Origin: Deltaproteobacteria bacterium
GTDB lineage: Bacteria > Desulfobacterota > Desulfarculia > Adiutricales > Adiutricaceae
Assembly (NCBI GenBank): GCA_031267005.1
Contig: JAIRZX010000254.1
Coordinates: forward strand, 1 to 13,098
DNA: 13,098 bases
Reading direction: 5' to 3'
The notes under the pieces were generated by a model that saw only the letters and a program-made list of their open reading frames with translations, searched no databases and was not told the DNA's origin. Shown in pieces: positions 1 to 6,312 of the stretch (positions are counted from its first letter, which is position 1; each line of letters begins with the position of its first letter). A program made the translations under genes and the position numbers.

Positions 1-1
1 A

Positions 2-3000
2 AGGAGGGCTCCGGCCGCTCAGACCGCCGCGGCCGCTTCCAAGCCTGCGGCCAGGCCCGCTCTCCAGAAGGCGTCTGCCGTTAAGCCTGCGAAATTACCT
101 GCGGCTGCCTCTTCAGGGACCGCATCCAGGCCTTCGCCCAAGAAGGCTCCGGCAAGCCAGCCAGCAGGAAGTCTTGCCGCCTCCTTTTCCAGGCCTTTGA
201 CCGCGAATGCCCCGTTGGCGAAGCCGATGCGCAGGCCCAACGAGGATGCGGCGAACGAGCCGCTACCTGCGGCGCCGCCGTTGGCTAAGCCGATGCGGAT
301 GTCCTTCGAGGAAGCCTCCGGCCTCGTTTCCAAGAACGCGCCGCTGGCTAAGCCGTTGTTCAAGTCCTACGAGGTTACCACCAGGGCCATTCCCGCGACG
401 GGGCCGTTGGCGAAGCCGTTGATCGAAGCGTCCGCGCTTCCCTGTGAGCCCTCGGAGGAGCCGAAAGCCAGTCCCGCCGGAAGGGCTTCTTCGCCCGCGC
501 CTGCGCGAACCATCCTCTCGAAGGACGAGGACGAGGACGACGCCAAGGCCGCCTTCTTCGCGGCGGGCAGAAAGACGCTTGAAGTTCAAGGGCTTACGGA
601 AAGTCCCGTTGCTAATCGGCTTACTGCAAGGTCGGCTGACGATTATTTCAGCGCTTCCGATTCGGAAGCGCCAACGGCGTCGCCGGGCCCCCCCGCGCCG
701 ATGGCGGGCGCTCCCGAGGCTGCGCCGGGCCCCCCCGCGCCGATGGCGGGCGCTCCCGAGGCTGCGCCGGGCCCCCCCGCGCCGATGGCGGGCGCTCCCG
801 ATGCGGCGCCGGGCCCCCCCGCGCCGATGGCGGGCGCTCCCGATGCGGCGCCGGGCCCTCCCGCGCCGATGGCGGGCGCTCCCGCGTCAATGACGCCCCC
901 TCACGAGGAGGGGCCGGGCGCTCCCGTGCCGACGTCTCCCGATCCTTCGTCAAAGACGTCCCCTCCCGTGGCGATGGTGCCCCCTCCCGAGGCGGGGCCG
1001 GGCGCTTCCCCGCCAAGGCCGGGCGCTCCCTCGCTGACGGCGGCAACTCCCGAGGCGGGGCCGGGCGCTCCCGTTGCAAGCCCTGCCCCCCCCGCGGCGA
1101 GCAAGACCCCTTACCTAGTAAGGCCGGCCGGCCCCGGAAGGAGCCCGTCAGCCCCTTCAGCGGAGTTCGGGACGTCCGTCGCCTCCCCGGGCGACGCCGG
1201 GGAGGACGAGTCGGGGGACTGGCGGGACGTCGAGACCTCTTCTTTCGACAACGGGGAGGTTTCCTTCGGGGAGCCCGGCGCGGACGGGGCTCCGGAGGAG
1301 GCTCAAGGCGGCGGGGAGGGTGGCGAGGCCGAGGCGGAGCCCTTGAGCCGCGACGATCTTGACGCCCAGGAGCGGATAGCCTCGGTTTTCCGAATGGCCA
1401 GGGAAGGGACGCTCCCCGCATGGTTCGAAGAGTGGGGCTTGGCCGACTCCAAAGGGGTGACAGTAGCCCACGAGGCCGCTGAGAACGGCCATCTCCCCGA
1501 GGGGTTCGACCTCTGGGACCTTGCGGACGCCAAGGGGACCCTGGTGGCGCACGTGGCCGCCAGAAGGAACGAGTTGCCCGAGGGCTTCGACCGTTGGGCC
1601 TTGAACCACAAGGGCGGTTGGAGCGTGGCCCACGTAGCGGCCGCCTGGGGCAATTTGCCCCAGGGTTTCGACCTCTGGGGGATATCCACCGCCAGAGGCT
1701 GGGCGGTCGCCCACGTGGCCGCCAGGCACGGGATTTTGCCCGCGGACTTCGATCTCTGGGATCTGGCCAGGCGCGACGGCTGGACCGTGGCCCACGAGGC
1801 CGCCTTGCACGGGACCCTCCCGCCGGATTTTTCCCGGTGGGCGATGAAGGACAAGAAGGGGCGTTCCGTCGCCCACGTGGGGGCCTACAAGGGCAACTTG
1901 CCCGTCGGTTTCGACCGCTGGGAACTAGCTAACTTCAGCGGCTGGTCCGTGGGCCACGAGGCCGCTCAGGCCGGGAATATTCCCGCGGGCTTCGACCGCT
2001 GGGAGATAGCGAACGCCAACGGCTGGTCGGTCGGGCACGAGGCCGTGAGGACCTTCCAGCTCCCCGATGGCTTCGACCGGTGGGACATAACGAACGGCAG
2101 CGGCTGGTCCGTCGGGCACGAGGCCGCGATGCGGGGGGAGCTCCCCCCCGGCTTCAACCGCTGGGAGATATCCGACTTAACCGGCTGGACCGTCGCCCAC
2201 GAGGCCGCCAAGCACGGCTTCATCCCGGAGGGATTCGACCGGTGGCGGCTCGCCAAGCACAACGGTTGGAGCGTCGCCCACGAGGCCGCCATGAAGGGGA
2301 AGCTCCCCCCGGACTTCGATCTGTGGGACATGAAGGACGAAAGGGGGAGGAGCGTAGGGCACGAGGCGGCGCGCATGGGCATACTGCCCCCGGGTTTCGA
2401 CAAATGGGAAATAGCCGATTCCAGCGGCTGGAGCGTGGCCCACGAGGCCGCCAAGCACGGCGAGCTGCCGCGCACCTTCAAAGGCTGGCTCTCCGCCACA
2501 AACAACAGCTGGAGCGTGGCCCACGAGTACGCCATCCACAGGTCGCTCCCGGCTGACTTCGCGGACTGGGAGGCCGCTCGCGACGACGGCTTCTCGGTGG
2601 CGCACGCCGCCGCGAGAAACGGCAACCTCCCTGCGGGCTTCACGGCCTGGCGGCTCTCCAGCGTCAGGGGCTGGTCGGTCGCGCACGAGGCGGCGAAGGC
2701 CGGCACCTTGCCAGCCGACTTCGACAAGTGGGAGATCTCCACCACGGAGGGCTGGTCGATCGCCCACGAGGCCGCCAAGTACGGCTACCTGCCGAAGAAC
2801 TTCACGCTTTGGACGCTCGCGAAGCCGGGAGGCTACACGGTCGCCCACTCTGCCGCCGCCGCCGGAAGGCTCCCCGAGGGTTTGGACGTCCTTGAGGTGA
2901 AAACCGAAAGCGGGTGGTCCGTGGCCCACGAGGCCGCCAAGTCCAGGACCCTTCCCAAGGCCTTCTCCAACTGGAAGCTCGCCAACAACAGCGGCTACTC

Positions 3001-3523
3001 GGTGGCGCACGCGGCCGCCAAGTACGGGTGCCTGTCCGAGGGCTTCGACCAGTGGGAGATAGCCGACCACGGGGGCTGGAGCGTAGCCCACGCCGCGGCC
3101 CTCCACGGAACGCTCCCCCCCGGTTTCAACCGCTGGACGCTCCTGACGAACGAGGGCTGGAGCGTCGGCCACGTGGCCGCGATCAACGGGCACTTGCCCG
3201 CGGACTTCTCGGAATGGGGCCTGTCCATAGGCGGCAAGCGCTCGGTGGCGCACGCGGCCGCCAGGGGCGGCTTCCTCCCCGAGGGCTTCGACAAGTGGGC
3301 CATAGCGGACCAGGAGGGTTGGACCGTCGCGCACGAGGCCGCCACCTCCGGCAAGCTCCCCGCGGGCTTCAAACACTGGGAGCTCGCCGACGTGAACGGC
3401 TGGAGCGTGGCCCACGAGGCCGCTATCTCCGGGTGCCTTCCCGAGGGCTTCACCATGTGGGATCTGAAGGACTCCGACGGCCTCACCGTGAGGATGGCCG
3501 CCCAAAAGCGCGAGTCGACTTAG
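2..3523 (+). CDS. Large ankyrin-like 27-residue repeat protein (5' end outside window)
   Basis: The frame is open from base 2 to a TAG at 3521-3523, giving 1173 visible residues. The true start probably lies upstream; an internal TTG at 197 has no reason to be the start. Visible residues 1-450 are low-complexity and rich in Ala, Pro and Lys. They include four PLAKP repeats and five PGPPAP repeats, then an acidic Gly/Glu stretch. Residues 485-1159 are 25 uninterrupted units of exactly 27 residues, with a degenerate unit before them and a partial one after. Each unit resembles GWSVAHEAA followed by LPxGFDxW. The SVAHEAAxxG half resembles the first helix of an ankyrin repeat, but the unit is shorter than the canonical 33 residues and the second half differs. 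Inference: a solenoid protein-interaction scaffold on a disordered N-terminal tether, possibly secreted or surface-exposed. No enzymatic motif is visible. No gene follows on the same strand. Confidence 0.9.
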   Translation, partial: RRAPAAQTAAAASKPAARPALQKASAVKPAKLPAAASSGTASRPSPKKAPASQPAGSLAASFSRPLTANAPLAKPMRRPNEDAANEPLPAAPPLAKPMRMSFEEASGLVSKNAPLAKPLFKSYEVTTRAIPATGPLAKPLIEASALPCEPSEEPKASPAGRASSPAPARTILSKDEDEDDAKAAFFAAGRKTLEVQGLTESPVANRLTARSADDYFSASDSEAPTASPGPPAPMAGAPEAAPGPPAPMAGAPEAAPGPPAPMAGAPDAAPGPPAPMAGAPDAAPGPPAPMAGAPASMTPPHEEGPGAPVPTSPDPSSKTSPPVAMVPPPEAGPGASPPRPGAPSLTAATPEAGPGAPVASPAPPAASKTPYLVRPAGPGRSPSAPSAEFGTSVASPGDAGEDESGDWRDVETSSFDNGEVSFGEPGADGAPEEAQGGGEGGEAEAEPLSRDDLDAQERIASVFRMAREGTLPAWFEEWGLADSKGVTVAHEAAENGHLPEGFDLWDLADAKGTLVAHVAARRNELPEGFDRWALNHKGGWSVAHVAAAWGNLPQGFDLWGISTARGWAVAHVAARHGILPADFDLWDLARRDGWTVAHEAALHGTLPPDFSRWAMKDKKGRSVAHVGAYKGNLPVGFDRWELANFSGWSVGHEAAQAGNIPAGFDRWEIANANGWSVGHEAVRTFQLPDGFDRWDITNGSGWSVGHEAAMRGELPPGFNRWEISDLTGWTVAHEAAKHGFIPEGFDRWRLAKHNGWSVAHEAAMKGKLPPDFDLWDMKDERGRSVGHEAARMGILPPGFDKWEIADSSGWSVAHEAAKHGELPRTFKGWLSATNNSWSVAHEYAIHRSLPADFADWEAARDDGFSVAHAAARNGNLPAGFTAWRLSSVRGWSVAHEAAKAGTLPADFDKWEISTTEGWSIAHEAAKYGYLPKNFTLWTLAKPGGYTVAHSAAAAGRLPEGLDVLEVKTESGWSVAHEAAKSRTLPKAFSNWKLANNSGYSVAHAAAKYGCLSEGFDQWEIADHGGWSVAHAAALHGTLPPGFNRWTLLTNEGWSVGHVAAINGHLPADFSEWGLSIGGKRSVAHAAARGGFLPEGFDKWAIADQEGWTVAHEAATSGKLPAGFKHWELADVNGWSVAHEAAISGCLPEGFTMWDLKDSDGLTVRMAAQKREST
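209..430 (+). repeat. Four PLAKP repeats, 21-22 residues each
   Basis: Inside the large repeat gene the motif xPLAKP(M/L) recurs at 209, 275, 338 and 401, so the spacing is 66, 63 and 63 bp. The spacers between copies differ but tend to be acidic or Ser/Glu-containing (PNEDA, SFEEA, KSYEV). The regular spacing and fixed core suggest repeated short linear motifs in a disordered region, perhaps docking sites; that role is inference. Confidence 0.8.
683..892 (+). repeat. Five 42-bp units encoding PGPPAPMAGAPEAA
   Basis: Five nearly identical 42-bp units start at 683, 725, 767, 809 and 851 and encode a 14-residue Pro/Ala/Gly repeat. Units differ mainly by Glu/Asp at one position, and the last is degenerate at its end. 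The first four contain a run of seven C residues. The near identity at DNA level indicates recent expansion. Less regular PGAP-type motifs continue to about 1080, making one Pro-rich linker ahead of the solenoid. Confidence 0.9.
1373..3520 (+). repeat. 25 tandem 81-bp units (27-residue solenoid) with degenerate caps
   Basis: Full units run from 1454 to 3478 without a single insertion or deletion. In the 27-residue frame, His at position 6 is present in all 25 units. Trp at position 21 is kept in 24 (Leu in unit 18), and Pro at 15 in 24 (Ser in unit 20). Gly1, Val4, Ala9, Leu14 and Phe18 are also strongly conserved. A degenerate unit at 1373-1453 lacks the His but keeps LP and W, so it may be an N-terminal cap. 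The unit at 3479-3520 ends after the first helix. Positions 10-13, 16-17 and 24-27 vary most and would be the likely binding surface. Confidence 0.92.
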
Positions 3524-3601
3524 TGCGCTGGCCGCGGAGGCGCCGAGGGGGCTTTCAGCGCCGCGGCCGGTCCGGGATTGGCGCATGGGGTTCCCTTTGC
3601 A

Positions 3602-3618
3602 GGCCCCTTGACGGGGCC
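3602..3618 (+). terminator. Possible terminator hairpin after the repeat-protein gene
   Basis: A 6-bp GC-only stem (ggcccc / ggggcc) with a 5-base loop lies about 80 bp after the TAG. No T run follows, so intrinsic termination is uncertain. A second GC-rich fold is possible between two copies of caggaggcgcc at 3626-3636 and 3646-3656, since ggcgcc is self-complementary. Confidence 0.25.
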
Positions 3619-3738
3619 CCCTAAGCAGGAGGCGCCTTTCCAAAACAGGAGGCGCCATTACAGGCGCTTGAAGCGAGCTGGGCAATAGGCTACGTTTTCT
3701 GCCGGGATCTGTTGCCCCCGGCCCGTGCCGGTGCCCCC

Positions 3739-3774
3739 CTGCCCCTGCCCCTGCCCATGTCCATGTCCATGTCC
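3739..3774. repeat. Hexanucleotide microsatellite (ctgccc)3(atgtcc)3
   Basis: Six consecutive 6-bp units: three perfect ctgccc copies, then three perfect atgtcc copies. The two units share a t at position 2 and cc at the end, so one may derive from the other. The tract is intergenic. Confidence 0.85.
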
Positions 3775-3894
3775 AGGGACAGGCGCTTCCGGGAGCATCG
3801 GCGCCGCCGGGCGCCTTGGTTTTTCTGGTGCCCCAGGCTCCTGTTCTGCTGCCCCAGCCGCGTCCGTATCCTCCTGCTCGGAAATGCTTCAGTT

Positions 3895-4107
3895 TTAGGA
3901 CTTGCCCGATCCGTTGTCGCGGTTCTGCTTATCGGCCATGGCGCTGTCGGCCCCGGAGCAGCATTCCGGTTCCTCGGGGCAGGCGGCGAAGCGCGAGTTC
4001 CTGAACCCGATCGTGTTCTCCTCCCAGGTCTCCTTGATCAGCTTGACGATGGAGGGGGCCGCGAGCCCGAACAGAGTCCCGCCGATAAAAAACGAAAGCC
4101 TGCCCAT
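3895..4107 (-). CDS. Small single-pass membrane protein, paralogue of 5694-5915
   Basis: 70 residues, ATG at 4107 and TAA at 3895-3897. A strong Shine-Dalgarno sequence (AAGGAG, 4114-4119) sits 6 bases before the ATG and decides the start. Residues 4-20 form a hydrophobic segment with a GGT..GL.AP motif, followed by a charged amphipathic stretch (KLIKETWEEN) and a hydrophilic Cys-containing tail (CPEEPECC). The first 31 residues align without gaps to the product of 5694-5915, with 11 identities plus several conservative changes; both genes share the leader AAGGAGAC. The function is unknown. The layout (one N-terminal transmembrane helix with glycines, then a charged helix) loosely recalls small YtxH/DUF6110-like proteins, but that link is weak. 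Confidence 0.75.
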   Translation of the reverse strand: MGRLSFFIGGTLFGLAAPSIVKLIKETWEENTIGFRNSRFAACPEEPECCSGADSAMADKQNRDNGSGKS

Positions 4108-4151
4108 TTCAGTCTCCTTCCTTCTCGGGTCATGATGAAGTGGTGCTGGTT

Positions 4152-4187
4152 GGAGCTAACGGAGCTAACGGAGCTAACGGAGCTAAC
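4152..4187. repeat. Four perfect 9-bp repeats (ggagctaac) in the leader of the small gene
   Basis: Four identical copies of ggagctaac at 4152, 4161, 4170 and 4179, with a degenerate fifth (ggcgctgga). They lie 45-80 bp upstream of the ATG at 4107 on its own strand side, inside the likely promoter or 5' leader of that gene. Copy-number variation there could change its expression (inference). Confidence 0.9.
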
Positions 4188-4618
4188 GGCGCTGGAGGGG
4201 CTTGGCACCCTTTCTGCAGCTTTTGCGGCCGTCCAGCCGTTGCCCCTGGATCAAGATAAAGCAGGTCAGTTCCAGAATAAGGAAAATCGGGGGCAGCGGG
4301 TGACAATTCCGTGGAAGTCAATATATATCGGGAAGCGGCAAGGCTGGAAGGGAGGCAGGCCGGGAGAGCGGAGAGCGGAGAGCGGAAATCAGGAAAAAAC
4401 AGGAAAAATTGGAAAATCCAGGAAACATGGAAGGCCGGAATCATGGAAAGACTGAGATTTTTTGATCAAGGCCAGACGATAGGTTTTACGAGTTCCCTTT
4501 GTCAGGTTTTGAAAGTTAGGTCGATCTGGTAAAGGCGTTTGAATTAAATCCGTTCTTTTCCAAACTGCCGAAGTCAATAAATTTTAACAAGGCAGAAATG
4601 CAATAAATTTATTAGTGA
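4188..4618. other. Intergenic transition from GC-rich to AT-rich DNA
   Basis: No convincing gene. Apart from the gagagcg repeats the stretch is purine-rich on the + strand and becomes AT-rich after about 4440. A 12-bp palindrome (aataaatttatt) at about 4602, near the end of the AbrB-type gene, may be part of a weak terminator, but it lacks a GC stem. No toxin gene follows the AbrB-type gene here. Confidence 0.5.
4364..4384. repeat. Three 7-bp repeats (gagagcg)
   Basis: Three perfect head-to-tail copies of gagagcg, followed by a purine-rich stretch in which aggaaa-type words recur to about 4430. Intergenic. Confidence 0.8.
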
Positions 4619-4891
4619 TCACGGCATGCAATTCTCTTTACGGATCTTTCTGCACAATTTAACAATATCTTCTTCGGAATTTAAACCAGCTTGTTTACGC
4701 AACGGCGCAATAGCTTTTTGTAAAACAAGTAATGAAGCGAGAAGAGGAGTTGTTATTTGCAACATGTCATTATCAAAAACAAAAGAAATGCGATCTCCTA
4801 TAGAAACATTAAGGATTTTACGAACTTCTTCAGGCAGGGTAATCTGACCGTCAGGTGAAATCACACAATCAATTATCTTTTGAGCTTCCAT
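4619..4891 (-). CDS. AbrB/MazE-type DNA-binding protein (orphan antitoxin-like regulator)
   Basis: 90 residues. The ATG at 4891 is preferred because GGAG lies 9 bases upstream; the in-frame ATG at 4906 lacks such a site and itself overlaps that GGAG. Residues about 6-47 fit the SpoVT/AbrB swapped-hairpin fold: SPDGQITLPEEVRKILNV, then GDRISFVF and MLQIT. The family binds DNA as a dimer, often as the antitoxin of a toxin pair or as a transition regulator. The remaining C-terminal half has a hydrophobic segment (LLASLLVLQKAIAPL) and a Lys/Arg-rich end, which in antitoxins would be the toxin-binding part. No toxin-like gene is visible on either side, so it is either an orphan or a stand-alone regulator. 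The AT-rich codon use differs from every neighbour, suggesting transfer. Confidence 0.87.
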   Translation of the reverse strand: MEAQKIIDCVISPDGQITLPEEVRKILNVSIGDRISFVFDNDMLQITTPLLASLLVLQKAIAPLRKQAGLNSEEDIVKLCRKIRKENCMP

Positions 4892-4918
4892 ATTGTTTAT
4901 CTCCATTTTTAATGATGT

Positions 4919-4946
4919 TGATTATGACAAAAACTGTTGGAGGCAA
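4919..4946 (-). promoter_or_regulatory. Possible sigma-70 promoter of the AbrB-type gene
   Basis: Reading the minus strand, TTGCCT (4941-4946), a 16-base spacer and TAATCA (4919-4924) lie about 28 bases upstream of the ATG at 4891. Both boxes deviate from consensus and the region is AT-rich, so chance matches are easy. Confidence 0.35.
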
Positions 4947-4959
4947 TTAATTAAATGCC
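4942..4959. promoter_or_regulatory. Imperfect 18-bp palindrome, possible autoregulatory operator
   Basis: ggcaattaattaaatgcc is symmetric except for one pair (8 of 9 half-site matches). It overlaps the proposed -35 box of the AbrB-type gene. AbrB/MazE proteins commonly bind palindromes in their own promoters; the assignment here is inference from position. Confidence 0.35.
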
Positions 4960-5086
4960 GAAAAACGCAATTTAACAGGAAGATTAATAAAAACAAAAAT
5001 GAAAACCAATTATTGTCGGGAAAGAATAAAATTTAAGAACTCCATAAAATATATTATGTAGCGACTTCGGAACCGCAGAAACCATC

Positions 5087-5134
5087 AAGGGGGGCTGGTG
5101 AATGGGACACAAGGGGGGCTGGTGAATGGGACAA
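5087..5134. repeat. Two 24-bp direct repeats, possible transposon end remnant
   Basis: Two adjacent 24-bp copies (5087-5110 and 5111-5134) identical except for the last base; the core is ctggtgaatgggaca preceded by a run of six G. On the minus strand each begins TGTCCCATTCACC. Adjacent terminal repeats beginning TGT are typical of IS21-family ends, so this may be an orphan end; no IstA/IstB gene or opposite end is visible. Confidence 0.6.
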
Positions 5135-5693
5135 CAAATAATGTTAGCGGTTCAAATCACGCGACGGCGGAGTTGTAATTTAAACCTGCATGAAATACAG
5201 GAAATACTTTTTGGCGCACCTCTGTTCCTGCCGTCATGAGCTGTATTGGAATTTTATTAGGGTGCCTCCGCTGTGATATTGCGGTTCCGTCATGTATCCC
5301 GTAGTTATTTCAGCGATTATGGTTTATAATATTTCCATCGAAAATACTGAATATATCCGCGTATTGTAAAAGCTGGTTAAAATATTTCAGAATTATACAT
5401 GAAACATACTAATTAGAATGAGTGTTGTAGTGACGTCTCAAGCGCTTCACACGTTTGATCAATAAAGGGCTGGCTGTCCGGCACGAACGGCGCTGAATGG
5501 TTAAGGGCGGGAGAATTCTCCCGCCCTTATCGGAACCGGCGGGTCCGGAAGAGATTTTCGGCGCGGGCGAACCGCATGAACCAGGCGTTGCGGCCTGGCG
5601 CTGGGTCTTGCGGGCCGAGAGGAGGGGATAACGAGCCAAAGAGAAAAGGTCAAGAATCGACCCAACAGGGCGTCCAAGGACCTTCGCGGGGAT
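5135..5693. other. Gene-free AT-rich to GC-rich intergenic stretch
   Basis: All frames are broken or implausible. The stretch holds a palindrome at 5502-5529 and a 10-bp word tgcggttccg (5280-5289) that is the inverted copy of cggaaccgca (5068-5077). No RNA gene was recognised; the tRNA-like word ggttcaaatc near 5150 lacks a cloverleaf. Confidence 0.5.
5502..5529. terminator. Perfect 28-bp palindrome, possible bidirectional terminator
   Basis: A perfect inverted repeat with no loop spacing, centred at 5515/5516 (arm taagggcgggagaa). It lies about 165 bp past the stop of the small gene at 5694, at the GC-rich edge of the AT-rich island. No T run follows on either strand, so it could instead be a protein-binding or recombination site. 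Confidence 0.45.
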
Positions 5694-5915
5694 CTAGACG
5701 GCGGGGTCGGCCGTCGGCTCGGCCGACGCTCCGGGGCCCGCGTTACCGGGTTCCTTGGCGGCCTCGCCGGAGGTATTGGCGTGGCAGCGGCGTTTTACAA
5801 AGAGCTTGGGGCCGCGGGAGCCGCGCTCCGCGTAGATATCCCTGGCGAGCCTGGCTACCTTGGGGGCTATGAGGCCCAAGGCGGTGCCTCCCAAAAGCAA
5901 AAGAATCCTGCTCAT
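5694..5915 (-). CDS. Small single-pass membrane protein, paralogue of 3895-4107
   Basis: 73 residues, ATG at 5915 and TAG at 5694-5696. The ATG at 5915 is chosen over the in-frame ATG at 5936 because AAGGAG (5921-5926) stands 5 bases before it and the alignment with the paralogue begins exactly there. Residues 4-18 are a hydrophobic helix (ILLLLGGTALGLIAP), followed by a basic amphipathic stretch (KVARLARDIYAER) and a hydrophilic Ala/Gly/Pro/Glu tail with one Cys. GGT, GL, AP and the E at position 30 match the paralogue. The function is unknown. The divergent tails suggest that the membrane segment carries the conserved role. Confidence 0.75.
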   Translation of the reverse strand: MSRILLLLGGTALGLIAPKVARLARDIYAERGSRGPKLFVKRRCHANTSGEAAKEPGNAGPGASAEPTADPAV

Positions 5916-6303
5916 GTCGTCTCCTTGGAGCGCCAAAAAAGGGCGCGGGGGCGCCGGGACGGCGCTTGTTGGCGCTTGTCGGCGGCTGGTCTTGCGGGGC
6001 CCTCGAAGGGAGGGCTCTGCGTAAGGGGCCTTCGGGAAAGGTTCGCTGGCCGGCTTTCGGCGTGCGCGCGTTCGGGAAGGCCGTCGGGACCTCAGGGTAA
6101 GCCTCGGCGTGGCGCGAGTGGTTAGTCCTCTAGCCGGTGGCGGCTTGGCCCTTCGGCTGGGGTGCCTGGCCTTTCAGTCGGTGGCGGCCTGGCCCTTCGG
6201 CGGGGGTGTCTGGCCTTTCAGCCGGTGGCGGCCTGGCCTTTCGGCGGGGGTGCCATGCCCATCGGCGGGACGGCCTGGCCCTTCGGCTGAGGAGGCCAGG
6301 CCT
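5916..6303. other. Intergenic region downstream of the dnaJ-like gene
   Basis: No credible gene between the small membrane-protein start and the dnaJ-like stop. The right half is the 44-bp tandem repeat; the left half is GC-rich DNA without a recognisable promoter. The small gene may therefore be transcribed by readthrough or from an atypical promoter. Confidence 0.5.
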
Positions 6304-6312
6304 TCAGCGGGG
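6137..6312. repeat. 44-bp tandem repeats, about four copies
   Basis: The word gtggcggc begins copies at 6137, 6181 and 6225 (period 44), each continuing with tggcccttcggc and then ctggcctttcag-type text. A fourth, degenerate copy runs to about 6312 and overlaps the last codons of the dnaJ-like gene. ggcctggcc in the repeats and ggccaggcc at 6294-6302 are complementary, so the transcript downstream of dnaJ could fold and pause or terminate. Confidence 0.8.

Larger units (their letters stand above)
3524..3894. other. Intergenic region between convergent genes, short repeats only
   Basis: No credible gene is seen between the TAG of the repeat gene and the stop of the small membrane-protein gene on the opposite strand. 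The stretch holds the hairpins near 3602-3656 and a hexanucleotide tract at 3739-3774 (three ctgccc followed by three atgtcc). The longer open frames that run through it have unlikely compositions. Confidence 0.6.
4440..5470. other. AT-rich island, probably horizontally acquired
   Basis: Base composition drops sharply from GC-rich flanks to AT-rich DNA over roughly 1 kb and returns to GC-rich after about 5470. Contents: one AbrB-type gene with its promoter, a 24-bp tandem repeat, and about 550 bp (5135-5690) in which I see no gene. The word tttgatcaa occurs near both edges (4461-4469 and 5454-5462). It contains a palindrome and may be coincidence. No integrase or transposase is visible. Confidence 0.6.

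Noticed and set aside
1157..3685. Long minus-strand open frames across the repeat-protein gene
   Set aside because: They arise from GC-rich codons and the 81-bp period (a multiple of three) of the sense gene. They show Pro/Gly/Arg-rich nonsense composition, while the + frame has a clear residue-level consensus.
3712..4455. Plus-strand open frame of 247 codons
   Set aside because: It reads through microsatellites and opposite a small gene with a strong ribosome-binding site and a paralogue; no domain is evident.
5145..5175. tRNA fragment suggested by ggttcaaatc
   Set aside because: No acceptor stem, anticodon arm or CCA can be assembled around it, and the flanking arm bases do not pair properly.
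5409..5639. Minus-strand 76-codon frame across the palindrome
   Set aside because: It runs through the 28-bp palindrome, spans the composition boundary, and has no ribosome-binding site or recognisable motif.
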